From Desulfobulbus alkaliphilus (lineage in GTDB: Bacteria; Desulfobacterota; Desulfobulbia; Desulfobulbales; Desulfobulbaceae), in NCBI RefSeq assembly GCF_016918545.1, contig NZ_JAFFQC010000007.1, positions 81,825 to 145,824 of the forward strand: DNA of 64,000 nucleotides. Direction: 5' to 3'. The notes beneath the pieces were generated by a model. It made no database searches and was not told where the DNA came from. It worked only from the letters and a program-made list of their open reading frames with translations. Numbering within the stretch: position 1 is the first letter of the stretch; every line of letters starts with the position of its first letter. Positions 1 through 9,141 of the stretch are shown one piece after another. A program made the translations under genes and the position numbers.

Positions 1-735
1 GGAGAAACGGGGCTCAATGAAGGCCATTCCCTCGGCCAGCACCTGGTTGAGATCTGTTTTGTTCTTATGCCTCGGCTTGGGGCTGCTGAACAGCATCAAT
101 TTTTTGATGATTTCCCGGGCATGCAAGATGGATTGAATAATTTTTTCGAGGTAGCGGACCGTCTGGGACGGTTCATCGATTTTTTTTTTCGCCAACTGCG
201 CAAAACCGAGAATACCGGCCAACGGTTCATTGAGTTCATGGGCTACCCCCGCTGTCAGCTGCCCCACCTTGGCGAGGCGGTCGGCATGCAGCAACTGGGT
301 TTCCAACTCGGCCCGTTTCTCGTTGGCCAGTTTGATACCGATCATCAAGGAAACCTGATGAGCAATGGCCTGGAGAAGTTTACGCTCCTCGGGAAAAAAA
401 CCGATCTCCAGGTCTTCCGCAGCCTCCTCCCGCTGATGATAAAAAACCTCGATAGCCCCATGGGGGGAGGCTTCCATCTTCAGGGTGTCGCGGAGTACAT
501 GGCCGGATTCCGTGAATCCTTCGGTTGTGTAGATCTTGTCCGCCACGATAATTCTTGCCCACACCTGATCAGGATACCGAAAGGCCGAAGGCAGCACATC
601 CACAATCGCCTGCAGGACTTCGGCAACCGTTGTTTCCGTGTCAGCAACAATCTTGGCAATTTCATACAAACAGGAAAGTTCCTTGTTGCGCTCAATTAAC
701 TTAGCCCGTTCCTCCAGCAATGCTTGTTCTTTCAT
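1..735 (-). CDS. Sensor histidine kinase with GAF-like domain (partial, C-terminus off window)
   Basis: The frame is open from the window edge to an ATG at 735-733, giving 245 codons, and a further in-frame ATG lies at 768-766. The ATG at 735 is preferred because AAGGA lies just upstream. Residues about 25-135 look like a GAF-type sensory region and follow a short coiled coil. The dimerisation/phosphoacceptor helix carries VAHELNEPL, with the candidate phosphorylated His near residue 166. The ATP-binding HATPase domain lies beyond the window. No membrane segment is visible, so this part looks cytosolic. The HisKA motif is clear; the signal sensed is unknown. Confidence 0.85.
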   Translation of the reverse strand, partial: MKEQALLEERAKLIERNKELSCLYEIAKIVADTETTVAEVLQAIVDVLPSAFRYPDQVWARIIVADKIYTTEGFTESGHVLRDTLKMEASPHGAIEVFYHQREEAAEDLEIGFFPEERKLLQAIAHQVSLMIGIKLANEKRAELETQLLHADRLAKVGQLTAGVAHELNEPLAGILGFAQLAKKKIDEPSQTVRYLEKIIQSILHAREIIKKLMLFSSPKPRHKNKTDLNQVLAEGMAFIEPRFS

Positions 736-949
736 TCCCTGGTCCTTTCCGGCCTCCCGTCGCGTCATTCGACTACAACCAGGTTTGCCTGGATCGAGAA
801 GTTGGGGAGCCTGTCGGTTGGGGAGAAATGACCCGCCGACCGTAAATTCCCCGATCGACACCCGCCGAGGCACCTTCCTGTTGCCGGGAAGCATTGCCCC
901 CCATTTTCCGTGCATAATCCATAGCAGCCAACGTCCTGACCGTAAAAAG

Positions 950-1010
950 CCTGGATCCGTGAGCGTTCGTCCGTGATCCAAAACAAGCGTCCAGCCGTCA
1001 TGGATTCAGG
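950..1010 (+). repeat. MITE-like element, 61-bp internal-deletion copy
   Basis: Begins CCTGGATCCGTGAGCG and ends GTCATGGATTCAGG, the two termini of the dispersed element family, with nearly all internal sequence lost. Flanks are AAAAG on the left and AAAAT on the right, a 4 of 5 match to a target-site duplication. It sits in the spacer between the divergent kinase and FemAB-like genes. The rest of 736-1169 shows nothing I can assign. Confidence 0.85.
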
Positions 1011-1179
1011 AAAATAACTGCTCAACTGGATGAAAACAGAAAGGCATGATACTTGCTAAATATCCTGTATCTATCAATGCCAACGGATAGAGCATCCTCT
1101 ATGCGGGCGGTCATGACCACGCAAAGTCGGGCGCCTACGATCGCTTTCCCCCGAAGTGATCCGCGCAAAGATAGGAAAA

Positions 1180-1325
1180 GGTGACTCAGGAACAATGTCA
1201 CCTGTCTAAACCACCCGAAATGGGAAAGCAAGTCTCATATCGGGTGACAATCAACACAACGGAGGTCAACCCTCCGTTACGGTACCCAACCAGAGCCGCT
1301 CCCGGACGGAGCGGCCCTTTTTTTT
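1180..1325 (+). ncRNA. Structured leader or small RNA with four hairpins
   Basis: Four consecutive hairpins can be drawn. Hairpin 1 pairs 1180-1185 with 1197-1202 (GGTGAC/GTCACC). Hairpin 2 pairs 1212-1218 with 1240-1246 (CACCCGA/TCGGGTG) and has an inner ATGGGA/TCTCAT stem. Hairpin 3 pairs 1258-1265 with 1271-1278 (AACGGAGG/CCTCCGTT). Hairpin 4 is a terminator. The start of the transcript is not known. It may be a cis leader that attenuates the FemAB-like gene, or a separate small RNA. It does not match any riboswitch consensus I could recall. Confidence 0.45.
1295..1325 (+). terminator. Rho-independent terminator upstream of FemAB-like gene
   Basis: An 8-bp GC-rich stem (GCCGCTCC/GGAGCGGC) with loop CGGAC is followed by eight T residues. 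It lies 65 bp before the chosen GTG start, so it either ends an upstream small transcript or acts as an attenuator. Confidence 0.85.
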
Positions 1326-1389
1326 GTCTCGTCACCGTGTTGACGACCTGTTGCATCATCACAGGGAACACCTCAAGGAGAGTAGTGCC

Positions 1390-2448
1390 GTGCACTTGTC
1401 ACTGAAACCGAAACAGCCACGGGAACTGTATCCAACAGATATTCTCTTTCAAAGCAGATACTGGGGAGAAGTAAAGGCCCGGCTGGGCTGGAAAACCTAT
1501 GCTTTTGAAATGGACTCTTCCCGGCCCGGCAGGGATATGCTGGTGATCGTCAAACCCTTCAGTCCCGATGCCGTGGCAGCTTATGTGCCTCAAGGACCGG
1601 AATTCGCTCCTGATAAGGAGGAATACGGCCCTTTCCTGGAGGCGTTATCCGAATCGGTGCTGGAACATATGGACCGAGATATAGCGTTTATTCGCTACGA
1701 TCTCCCGTGGGAATCACCCTATGCCGACGAAATGCAGCGGCAGAGCTGGCTCGATTTTCCCGAATCCAGGATCAGAGAGATGCGGATGAATTTCGGTACC
1801 AGGTACTGGAATCTCGTCAAAGCACCAGTCGATGTGACTGTTGCCAATACCTGCGTCATCGACCTGGATGGTGATGAAGCAAATATTCTGGCCCGCATGA
1901 AACCGAAAACACGATACAATATCAGACTGGCGGAACGTAAGGGGGTAGGAGTGCAGATCGTCTCCCCCGATCAACTGCCGATCTTTTACCGGTTGTATTG
2001 CCAGACTGCCCAGCGCAATGGCTTTCACGCCAGCGATTACCAGTATTTTGCTGCTCTTTTTTCGGCAAAAGAGCAGCAGGTTTCTTCACCGGAAGTCATG
2101 CTGCTGCTGGCGACTCATAAGCAGGATGCCCTTGCCGGGGCAATTGTGACCCTGTCGGAAAAAGGGGCTCTTTTCCTCCACGGGGGCTCATCCAATTATA
2201 AACGGGAGTTCATGGCCACATACCTCATGCACTGGAGGGCTATTGAGTATGCCTTGTCCCGGCAGTGCCGCACCTACGATATGGGGGCGATCTCGCCCAG
2301 CGACGACCCGGCTCACTCGTTTTACGGCATGTATCGATTCAAAACCGGGTTCGGCGGCCGAATCGTGCACAACAGCGGCTCTTGGGACTATCCGGTGCTA
2401 AAAGAGGTCTATCGGAACTTCAGAAACTATGAAATGGTCCTCTCGTAA
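1390..2448 (+). CDS. FemAB-like (FemX/GNAT-fold) peptidoglycan-bridge type aminoacyltransferase
   Basis: 352 aa from GTG at 1390, chosen because AAGGAG lies about 7 nt upstream. An upstream TTG at 1324 falls inside the terminator T-run and is unlikely. The protein has the tandem GNAT layout of the FemAB family. A central ARMKPKTRYNIRLAERKG helix is followed by a C-terminal GNAT core with LHGGSSNYKREFMATYLMHW and then SFYGMYRFKTGFGG. Family members transfer amino acids from aminoacyl-tRNA to lipid II or other amine acceptors; the substrate here is unknown. It is a single gene behind a structured leader. Confidence is high for the fold and moderate for the reaction. Confidence 0.85.
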   Translation: MHLSLKPKQPRELYPTDILFQSRYWGEVKARLGWKTYAFEMDSSRPGRDMLVIVKPFSPDAVAAYVPQGPEFAPDKEEYGPFLEALSESVLEHMDRDIAFIRYDLPWESPYADEMQRQSWLDFPESRIREMRMNFGTRYWNLVKAPVDVTVANTCVIDLDGDEANILARMKPKTRYNIRLAERKGVGVQIVSPDQLPIFYRLYCQTAQRNGFHASDYQYFAALFSAKEQQVSSPEVMLLLATHKQDALAGAIVTLSEKGALFLHGGSSNYKREFMATYLMHWRAIEYALSRQCRTYDMGAISPSDDPAHSFYGMYRFKTGFGGRIVHNSGSWDYPVLKEVYRNFRNYEMVLS

Positions 2449-2592
2449 CAGGATCCGAGGCGCGCTGGCGAATAAAATCGCAGGCATAAACATACTATTC
2501 TGGGATTACCTTTGACAACGTAGCAAAGAGTGATGAGAATAGAGGAGTTTGTGGCTGGATACTCACTCTGCTGACGCCACCAGGGATAGAAA

Positions 2593-2871
2593 GTGGTGTT
2601 CAATATCCTGATTCTGTCCGTTTCAGCCTTCCTGTTTCCGGCGGAAATCGTACTGTATTCAATCCTCTGCGCTCTGGTCACCATGCTGGCGACAAACAGC
2701 GTTTTCCACGGACTCAACGAACGGGCAGCTATCCTGATCATTTCGGAAAAAGCACCAGATCTAGCTGACATCCTGACCTTGAAATACCGGTTTGGGGTCA
2801 CCCGACTGCTTGGCCAAGGAGGATATCAGGACACCAGACTCATCAAGCCGCGAATGTTGCTCACTACATGA
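2593..2871 (+). CDS. Small hydrophobic protein of unknown function
   Basis: 92 aa from GTG at 2593, with an in-frame stop at 2587-2589 just upstream; GTG 2596 is an alternative. The N-terminal half is hydrophobic and could form one or two membrane helices (VFNILILSVSAFLF, ILCALVTMLA). The C-terminal part is polar. Its TGA overlaps the ATG of the next gene as ATGA at 2868-2871, which suggests translational coupling and is the main argument that it is real. No family recognised and no good ribosome-binding site seen. Confidence 0.45.
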   Translation: MVFNILILSVSAFLFPAEIVLYSILCALVTMLATNSVFHGLNERAAILIISEKAPDLADILTLKYRFGVTRLLGQGGYQDTRLIKPRMLLTT

Positions 2872-3254
2872 AAGGAGAACTGCATTTAAATGATAAAAGA
2901 CACGGCCACTATCTCGGCACCGAGATTGCTGAAAAATGGTGGCACCGATCTTCTTGCGAGGGACTATTGGCGCGCGGCACCGGCGAGTTCTGGATCTATG
3001 ATTCTGCCGTGCTTTTTCGACGTTACCTGACAAAAATCCCGACCGTGATTTCCTTCGATGATGTGGTTGATGTGAAGGTGGGCAGGTGGCATTCCGGGCG
3101 CTGGGCCGGTGGTTCGCCTGTGGTCAAGGTAGTGTGGGAAAACGCAGGCAATCGTCTCAGTTCTGGTTTTGTTTTTTCTTCCGATGTCCAAAAGACCGAT
3201 CTGCTGGTTGAGGATATTCGATCGCATATGCGACATAGACCTCCTGGTCCCTAA
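2868..3254 (+). CDS. Small PH-domain-like protein, unknown function
   Basis: 128 aa. The N-terminal half has a WWHRSSCEGLLARGTGEFWI stretch, followed by alternating beta-rich segments (TVISFDDVVDVKVG, PVVKVVWENAG) and a C-terminal helix. This layout resembles the bacterial PH-like domain that converts lipid or protein binding into small regulatory effects; the assignment is by pattern only. It overlaps the preceding small gene by 4 bp (ATGA), so the two are probably expressed and function together. Confidence 0.6.
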   Translation: MKGELHLNDKRHGHYLGTEIAEKWWHRSSCEGLLARGTGEFWIYDSAVLFRRYLTKIPTVISFDDVVDVKVGRWHSGRWAGGSPVVKVVWENAGNRLSSGFVFSSDVQKTDLLVEDIRSHMRHRPPGP

Positions 3255-3710
3255 AAATTTGTCCCTTGGCTCCATCTCCCCTTTACCACTGCGCTTACCC
3301 TTTTCGTGCCACTGCGAAAAGCTCCACACTCACCATATCATGCACCAGATGCATGCCGAGACGTTCGAAGTATCTGCACGATCCATACAGTACACCCCAG
3401 AGATGGACTCTGTCGGGTACCGTTTAGCTGGTGCAGGTGCATATCGGGAGCAACTCCAGTATACGGCTCATATTATTTAACAGTCTTTATTTTTTATTCT
3501 ATCAAATCATATAAATGTTGCAACAAATGGGTGATTTGACATCTGCATTCAAAGACATGCAAACCTCAAAAAGGTTGCCATGGGATAACCAGACTTGTAC
3601 GTTAAATGAATCCTCTCACAGAAGAGATTCCAGAAAATTGAGGTCGGTCAAGAGGAGTGGTTCTTCAATGTTTCAACAACGAAATCTCTACCACAAATCT
3701 GGAGGTTGTC
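3255..3710. other. Gene-free spacer
   Basis: About 455 bp with no convincing gene. Several short open frames here lack ribosome-binding sites and family resemblance. The AT-rich stretch at about 3480-3530 is the likely promoter region of the next gene, but no clean -35/-10 pair could be fixed. No repeat or RNA structure seen. Confidence 0.5.
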
Positions 3711-4493
3711 ATGAGAACTTTGCTCTTTGCTCTTGTATTCATTTTGCTTTCTGGTTTTCCGGCTCTGGCCGGGATAGTAACCAAAACTGTATCCTACAAT
3801 ATTGACGAAAACATTTTCGAGGGAATCATTGTGTACGACAGCACTGCAAACAGCATTCGCCCCGGAGTACTTATGGTTCCCAACTGGATGGGACCGTCCG
3901 AGCAATCCCTGGAAAAGGCCGCCCGTGTTGCTGGAGACAAATATGTGGTGTTCATAATCGATATGTATGGTCGTGAGATCCGCCCAAAGGACAGCAGTGA
4001 GGCAGCAATAGCCGCCGGCCAGGTCCGTCAGGACAGGGAATTGATGCGCAAAAGGGTCAATGTTGCCCTGACAACGTTCAGGGAGCAGTCTGACGAAGTC
4101 CCTCTGGACCCCGCCAGAATTGCGGCAATTGGATTTTGTTTCGGCGGAGGCGTAGTTCTTGAATTAGCTCGCAGCGGCACGGAACTGAAGGGTGTGGTCT
4201 CCTTTCATGGCAATCTGGACACTCCGAATACCGCTGATGCACAAAACATCCAAGCCAAAGTTCTGGTTTTGCATGGCGCGGACGACCCCCTGGTTCCTGA
4301 TGAACAGGTTCAGACGTTCATCAGTGAGATGCGAGATGGTGATGTCGACTGGCAATTGGTCCATTATGGCGGAGCTGTGCATTCATTTACCGATCCTTAT
4401 GCGTCCATGCCCGGAAGGGCTGAATACCACCCTGAAGTGGCCCGGAGAGCATTCACGACAATGGAACTTTTTTTCCAGGAGATTTTTGATTGA
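3711..4493 (+). CDS. Secreted dienelactone hydrolase family protein
   Basis: 260 aa from ATG 3711, preceded by GGAGG 5 nt upstream; an upstream in-frame start at 3657 would bury the signal peptide. The N-terminus MRTLLFALVFILLSGFPALA is a signal peptide with an ALA cleavage site, so the enzyme is probably periplasmic. It has an alpha/beta-hydrolase fold with nucleophile-elbow GFCFGGG (Cys nucleophile, as in dienelactone hydrolases), acid GADDPLVP and histidine AVHSFTDP. Family members hydrolyse cyclic esters or small thioesters; the substrate here is not predictable. Confidence 0.9.
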   Translation: MRTLLFALVFILLSGFPALAGIVTKTVSYNIDENIFEGIIVYDSTANSIRPGVLMVPNWMGPSEQSLEKAARVAGDKYVVFIIDMYGREIRPKDSSEAAIAAGQVRQDRELMRKRVNVALTTFREQSDEVPLDPARIAAIGFCFGGGVVLELARSGTELKGVVSFHGNLDTPNTADAQNIQAKVLVLHGADDPLVPDEQVQTFISEMRDGDVDWQLVHYGGAVHSFTDPYASMPGRAEYHPEVARRAFTTMELFFQEIFD

Positions 4494-4721
4494 ATGTGCT
4501 CTGGCCTGATTCAATGGATGCTACTCTTCGTCATTGAACTCCGGCACTGTCTCGATGAACTTTTGTGAATAGAGGACGGTCATAGTTGCATTTTAACAAT
4601 GATGGTCCCTCAAGCATATTTTTATCAATCCATCCTTCGTGCATCTACTGGCCGTGTCAAAAAAATATCATATTATAACAAAATGATACATTATTAGCGA
4701 TGAGTGCAGCACTGTAAGCAG

Positions 4722-5333
4722 ATGAGAACTTTAACATCCACCTTTTCCGGCAGATTGTATAGAATATTACTGCTGATGCTGCTTACAATCTGCATAGGAA
4801 CACAGTCGGAATCTCAAGCATCTCAACAAGCCTGGCAGGCACTGCAAGAGGGTACAGCCGTAGGCCTTATTCGCCACGCCATCGCCCCGGGAACAGGTGA
4901 CCCGCCCGGGTTTCTACTTGGCGATTGTCTGACTCAGCGAAACCTTTCGCAGCGAGGTCGCATCCAATCTCAGCGTATTGGCGAGTTCTTCCGCGCCCAC
5001 GGAATCAGAGAGGCATCAATATACTCCAGCCAGTGGTGTCGCTGCCTGGAAACTGCCCGCCTGCTGGAACTTGGCCCCGTTACAGAACTGACATCTCTCA
5101 ATTCTTTTTTTAACGATCGTGCTAATGGTCCGAAAAAGACAGAAAAAACTAGGGCCTTTGTCTCTGCTTATCAGGGAAAAAGGCCACTCATTCTCGTGAC
5201 CCACCAGGTCAACATCACTGCTTTGACAGGTATATTTCCAGCCTCCGGGGAAATTATCATCGTACAAAGAACCGAAGACGGGCTGGGTCAAGTTCTGGGC
5301 CGATTCAACGTCCCTGCTGATCCAGCCCAGTGA
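4722..5333 (+). CDS. Histidine phosphatase (phosphoglycerate-mutase superfamily), exported
   Basis: 203 aa from ATG 4722; a GTG at 4704 is in frame. The N-terminal segment RILLLMLLTICIGTQ is a signal peptide or anchor. The phosphohistidine motif is LIRHAIAPG, where the classical motif is RHG. Other conserved pieces are LSQRGRIQSQRIGEFF, YSSQWCRCLETARLL and the second catalytic histidine in LVTHQVN. These residues support a working branch-2-like histidine phosphatase facing the periplasm. It is a single gene between a non-coding spacer and the convergent RND operon. The substrate is unknown. Confidence 0.88.
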   Translation: MRTLTSTFSGRLYRILLLMLLTICIGTQSESQASQQAWQALQEGTAVGLIRHAIAPGTGDPPGFLLGDCLTQRNLSQRGRIQSQRIGEFFRAHGIREASIYSSQWCRCLETARLLELGPVTELTSLNSFFNDRANGPKKTEKTRAFVSAYQGKRPLILVTHQVNITALTGIFPASGEIIIVQRTEDGLGQVLGRFNVPADPAQ

Positions 5334-5377
5334 TGTCCCTTTATTGCCAATGGGTTCGGTTGTCAATAAAAGACAAA

Positions 5378-5440
5378 AGCAGATTTGACCCCTCTTTATG
5401 ACCCGTTTGCCACTAAAAACCCAGAAGCAGAACCCTTACT
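5378..5440 (-). repeat. Decayed GGGGTCA-type REP sequences
   Basis: On the minus strand this short spacer reads GGGGTCAGTAAGG, GGGTCATAAAG and GGGGTCAAATCTGC. The last is close to the arms of the inverted repeat at 60402-60599. This looks like a worn copy of the GGGGTCA repeat family associated with RAYT genes. It lies between the convergent phosphatase and DUF1622 genes. Confidence 0.5.
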
Positions 5441-5446
5441 GACCCC

Positions 5447-5872
5447 TCACTGGAGATCTTGCTCCCCTGGCGGAGTACCCCCATGCTGGATACTTTTCCG
5501 GAATCGTGAATCCGGGGGTTTCTGCCACGGCCACATATTGGTCATTTCAAGCTCGATGGCAAAACTTAAAAACGTCCGAATCAGTACGATCACCGCAAGA
5601 ATTCCGACGTTGGTAAACGACATCTCGATGGCGACGGTCTTGATGATGTCCGCAGCCACCAGAAACTCAAGCCCCAGGAGAATACCCCGGGCGAGCTGAA
5701 GGCGGTAGGCCTGGAACAGATCTTTTTGGAACCCCTTAGTGACCAGCAGATAGACGTTGGTCACGGTGGCATAAAGCGAAAAAAGCAGGATCGTCCCGAT
5801 CCCCATTAACTCGAGCAATGCAATGCTCCACTCTGCTACCTCCTGCACCAGTGCCATCATAGGCCCAGTCAT
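5447..5872 (-). CDS. DUF1622 family membrane protein
   Basis: 141 aa. Three hydrophobic segments (about residues 18-42, 60-80 and 88-108) match the small DUF1622 inner-membrane family, which has no known function. Its ATG overlaps the stop codon of the RND pump gene by 4 bp, so it is the last gene of the efflux operon and probably translationally coupled to it. The tail after the last helix is polar and proline-rich. Confidence 0.8.
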   Translation of the reverse strand: MTGPMMALVQEVAEWSIALLELMGIGTILLFSLYATVTNVYLLVTKGFQKDLFQAYRLQLARGILLGLEFLVAADIIKTVAIEMSFTNVGILAVIVLIRTFLSFAIELEMTNMWPWQKPPDSRFRKSIQHGGTPPGEQDLQ

Positions 5873-8800
5873 ACCGACCCTCCTTTTGTTTGGTCAATTT
5901 CTTGCGCAGTTTCCAGTTTAATCCCGTACACCGCATAGAACGTCACCGGCACCACCAGCAGGGTGAACAAGGTGGACGCGAACAGACCGAATATAAGCGC
6001 CCAGGCCAGTCCGGAAAAAATCGGATCCAGGGTGATTGGCCAGGCACCCAGCGCGGTAGTCAAGGCGGTCAGCACGATTGGGCGTAATCGGATGGCGCCG
6101 CTTTGCAGGATGGCTTCCTTGACCGGCATCTTTTCCGCCAGGCTGACCTGGATGAACTCGATGAGGACCACTGCATTGCGGATAACGATGCCCCCCAGGG
6201 CGATCATCCCGATCATGCTGGTCGCGGTGAAAAAGACCAGACTGTCGTACCCACCGATCTCGCGCCCTGTCACCAGGTTCAAAAACCAGAAACCGGGCAT
6301 GATCCCGATCAGGGTCAGGGGGATGGCCATCATGATCAAGACCGGCATGAGAAATGAATTGGTCTGCAGAATCAGCAGCATATAAATTCCCACCAAAGCC
6401 GCGGCAAAAGCGATACCCAGATCCCGGAAGACCTGCAAAGTGATTTTCCACTCCCCCTCCCCTGCCCATGTCACCCGGATACCATCCGGCAATGGATTCT
6501 GCTTGAGTCGGCCCTGCATATCGATGATGGCTTCAGCCGGGGCCCGGCCAGCCACATCGGCGGTGACATAGACCACCGGATCCAGGTTTTTGTGAAAGAT
6601 GGGTTGCTCGTTCAAGATCCGGCGAACTTCGACCAGTTCGCCCAGTGGCACGATCCGCCCATCCGGGGTGGCCAGGGGGATCTGCGTCAGGGTAGTCATA
6701 TTGCTGCGACTCGCCCTGGGCAGAATCACACGCACATGCAGGGTCTGACGTTCATTTTCCTGGTGAACTTGCGCCGGCGTCGACCCTCCGACAGCCATCT
6801 GCAGGGTCTGGACGATGGTCTGCGCGGAAAGCCCATGCAAGGCCGCTTTTTCCCGATCGATTACGAAATCGAGGCGATCGTGGGCTGCTTCGGCCATATC
6901 ATCAATATCGACCACAAAAGGCTCTGTCCGCATGAGGGCTTTGATGGGCTCGGCCGCGGCGATCAGCTCATCATAGGTCGTGTCCGGCGAACCATGGATT
7001 TCGGCAACGATGGTGGCCAGCACCGGCGGCCCGGGGGGCATCTCCACCAATTGCATCCTGGCCCCGTTGCGCTCGGCGATCGCCGTGAGATCCTGGCGCA
7101 GTCGCAACAGGATGTCGTGGCTTTGCTCGCTTCGCTGGTCTTTCCCCACCAGGTTGACCCGGATATCGGCCTGATGTGGCGCCTGGCGCAGGTAGTAGCG
7201 GCGGACCATGGCGTTGAAGTCAATGGGAGAGTATGTTCCCGTATAGGTCACATAGTGGGTAACTTCAGGCACGGTGCGCAGGTAGGTTTCGAAATCGCGG
7301 ACAACTGCATCAGTGGCTTCAAGAGTCGTCCCCGCGGGCATATTGATGACAATCTGGAACTCATTTTTATTGTCAAAAGGCAGAATTTTCAGCGGGACCA
7401 TCCGAAAAAGTGCCAGCATTAGCGACAGGACCAGCAGCACGATGATGGCGACCGCCAGCAATCGACGGTTGATCCGGGAGGTCAGAAAAGGGGTCACCAC
7501 CTTGCGATAGAAATCGAATATCCATTGAGGAGGCCCTTTGTCATTTTGCGAGGCGGCCGTATCGGAACCGGCACGGGGATGGTTGCGCAGCAGTCTGTAG
7601 GTCATCCAAGGCACCACGGTCAGGGCCGCGAGAGTGGAGAAGATGACGGTCAGGGGGACATTGGCGGACATAGGTGCCATGTAAGGACCCATCATGCCGG
7701 TGATAAAAAACAGGGGGACAAAGGAAATAATGATGGCGATGGTTGAAATGATCACCGGCGGCAGGACTTCGCTGACGGCGAACAAGGTCGCCTTGAAGGG
7801 ATTGCGCCGGCCCATGAAAATGTGCCGCTGGATGTTGTCCACATTGGTGATCGGATCGTCGACCACCAGTCCAAGCGACAGAATCAAGGCAAACAAGGTG
7901 ACCCGGTTGATGGTGAAGCCCAGAAGGTGGTTGAAAAAAAGCGCCAGGCTGAAGCTGATCGGAATGGCCACGGCCACCACCAGCGCCTCGCGCCAGCCCA
8001 GGGCCAGGGATAGCAGCACCACCACGGTGATAATGGCCAGGAGCAGCGAAAGCAGCAATTCGTTGACTTTCTGCTGAGCGGTGTCGCCGTAATTGCGGGT
8101 GACCACCACTGTCACCCCGTCCGGAATCAGATCCTGTTCAAGCCGATCAATTTCAGCCAGGATACTGCGTGAAACAGCCACAGCGTTGGTGCCCGGTTTT
8201 TTAGCCAGAGCCAGGGTAACAGCCGGATAGGTCAATGGCTGATCCTGCAGATGCTCCGCCTGCCTGACCCGGTGGGAATGGCCCAACCTTGTGTAATGGG
8301 TGACTTCCGCTGGTCCGTCGGTGATTTGAGCGACTTCGCGCAAAGAGACCGGCCGCCCGTCGTGGACAGCCACAACCAGTTGTTCCACATCCCGCACCGA
8401 GCGCAGGAACGAATCAGCGACAACGGTAAAATTGCGGTTGAATCGGTCGATATTCCCGGCGGTAACCGACACATCGGCCTCCTGCAGGGCCTGGTTGATC
8501 TGCAGCAGAGAGAGGTTGTAGCCGGACAAGGCCTCGGGCAGCAGCTCCACCCGGATTTCGCGAGGCCGGCCACCGACAATTTCGGTGCGCGAGATATCCT
8601 CCAGTCTGGACAACCGCCAAAGCACCTCCTCGCCGATGCGTCTGAGTTCGTGATCGTCGTATTGATCCGAATAGAGAGCAAGGGTGACGATGGGGACATC
8701 GTCGATTTCAACCGGCTTGATCACCCACCCCTGGACGATGGGAGGGGCCTGGTCGATGTGCATGGTGATCTGGTTGTGGAGCTTGACCAGTGATTCGACC

Positions 8801-9141
8801 CGGTCTTCACCCACATGAAAGCGGACCGTGACGATCGCCACGCCCCGCCGGGAAACGGAATAGACGTATTCAACCCCATCGATCTGCCACAACAACTGCT
8901 CCAGCGGTGTGGCAACCAGTTTTTCCACTTCCCTGGGGCTGGCCCCCGGCGCCTGGATGTAAATATCGGCCAGGGGAACAACAATCTGCGGGTCTTCTTC
9001 GCGTGGAGTGATGAAGATGGCTGTTGCTCCCAGGCAAAGAGCGATGACCAGCACCAGTACCGCCGGTGTGCCGGCCAGAAACGGCCGAACGATGCCGGAA
9101 ATCAACCCGGTCGGCTCGCGCCCGTTATCGGCCATCGTCAC
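5869..9141 (-). CDS. RND efflux pump, inner-membrane permease (AcrB/MexF superfamily)
   Basis: 1090 aa, a normal length for a resistance-nodulation-division pump. After an N-terminal helix the first periplasmic loop has YIQAPGASPREVEKLVATPLE, typical of the group. TM4 carries GLVVDDPITNVDN, where the DD pair belongs to the proton relay. The second half repeats the fold, with IALGGIVIRNAVVLIEFIQ and RLRPIVLTALTTALGAWP. It expels substrates from periplasm or membrane using the proton gradient, through the adaptor and TolC-like partners encoded immediately upstream. It overlaps the adaptor gene at its start and DUF1622 at its end. Substrate not inferable. Confidence 0.95.
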   Translation of the reverse strand: MTMADNGREPTGLISGIVRPFLAGTPAVLVLVIALCLGATAIFITPREEDPQIVVPLADIYIQAPGASPREVEKLVATPLEQLLWQIDGVEYVYSVSRRGVAIVTVRFHVGEDRVESLVKLHNQITMHIDQAPPIVQGWVIKPVEIDDVPIVTLALYSDQYDDHELRRIGEEVLWRLSRLEDISRTEIVGGRPREIRVELLPEALSGYNLSLLQINQALQEADVSVTAGNIDRFNRNFTVVADSFLRSVRDVEQLVVAVHDGRPVSLREVAQITDGPAEVTHYTRLGHSHRVRQAEHLQDQPLTYPAVTLALAKKPGTNAVAVSRSILAEIDRLEQDLIPDGVTVVVTRNYGDTAQQKVNELLLSLLLAIITVVVLLSLALGWREALVVAVAIPISFSLALFFNHLLGFTINRVTLFALILSLGLVVDDPITNVDNIQRHIFMGRRNPFKATLFAVSEVLPPVIISTIAIIISFVPLFFITGMMGPYMAPMSANVPLTVIFSTLAALTVVPWMTYRLLRNHPRAGSDTAASQNDKGPPQWIFDFYRKVVTPFLTSRINRRLLAVAIIVLLVLSLMLALFRMVPLKILPFDNKNEFQIVINMPAGTTLEATDAVVRDFETYLRTVPEVTHYVTYTGTYSPIDFNAMVRRYYLRQAPHQADIRVNLVGKDQRSEQSHDILLRLRQDLTAIAERNGARMQLVEMPPGPPVLATIVAEIHGSPDTTYDELIAAAEPIKALMRTEPFVVDIDDMAEAAHDRLDFVIDREKAALHGLSAQTIVQTLQMAVGGSTPAQVHQENERQTLHVRVILPRASRSNMTTLTQIPLATPDGRIVPLGELVEVRRILNEQPIFHKNLDPVVYVTADVAGRAPAEAIIDMQGRLKQNPLPDGIRVTWAGEGEWKITLQVFRDLGIAFAAALVGIYMLLILQTNSFLMPVLIMMAIPLTLIGIMPGFWFLNLVTGREIGGYDSLVFFTATSMIGMIALGGIVIRNAVVLIEFIQVSLAEKMPVKEAILQSGAIRLRPIVLTALTTALGAWPITLDPIFSGLAWALIFGLFASTLFTLLVVPVTFYAVYGIKLETAQEIDQTKGGSV

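Noticed and set aside
765..1025. 86-codon minus frame before the histidine kinase
   Set aside because: It runs through a repeat copy, has no ribosome-binding site and overlaps the kinase start region in another frame.
1180..1325. Cyclic di-GMP-I riboswitch before the FemAB-like gene
   Set aside because: Only short purine-rich stretches resemble it; the conserved core and P1 order are absent.
6592..7422. 276-codon plus-strand frame
   Set aside because: It is antisense to the RND pump gene, whose motifs and length are complete.
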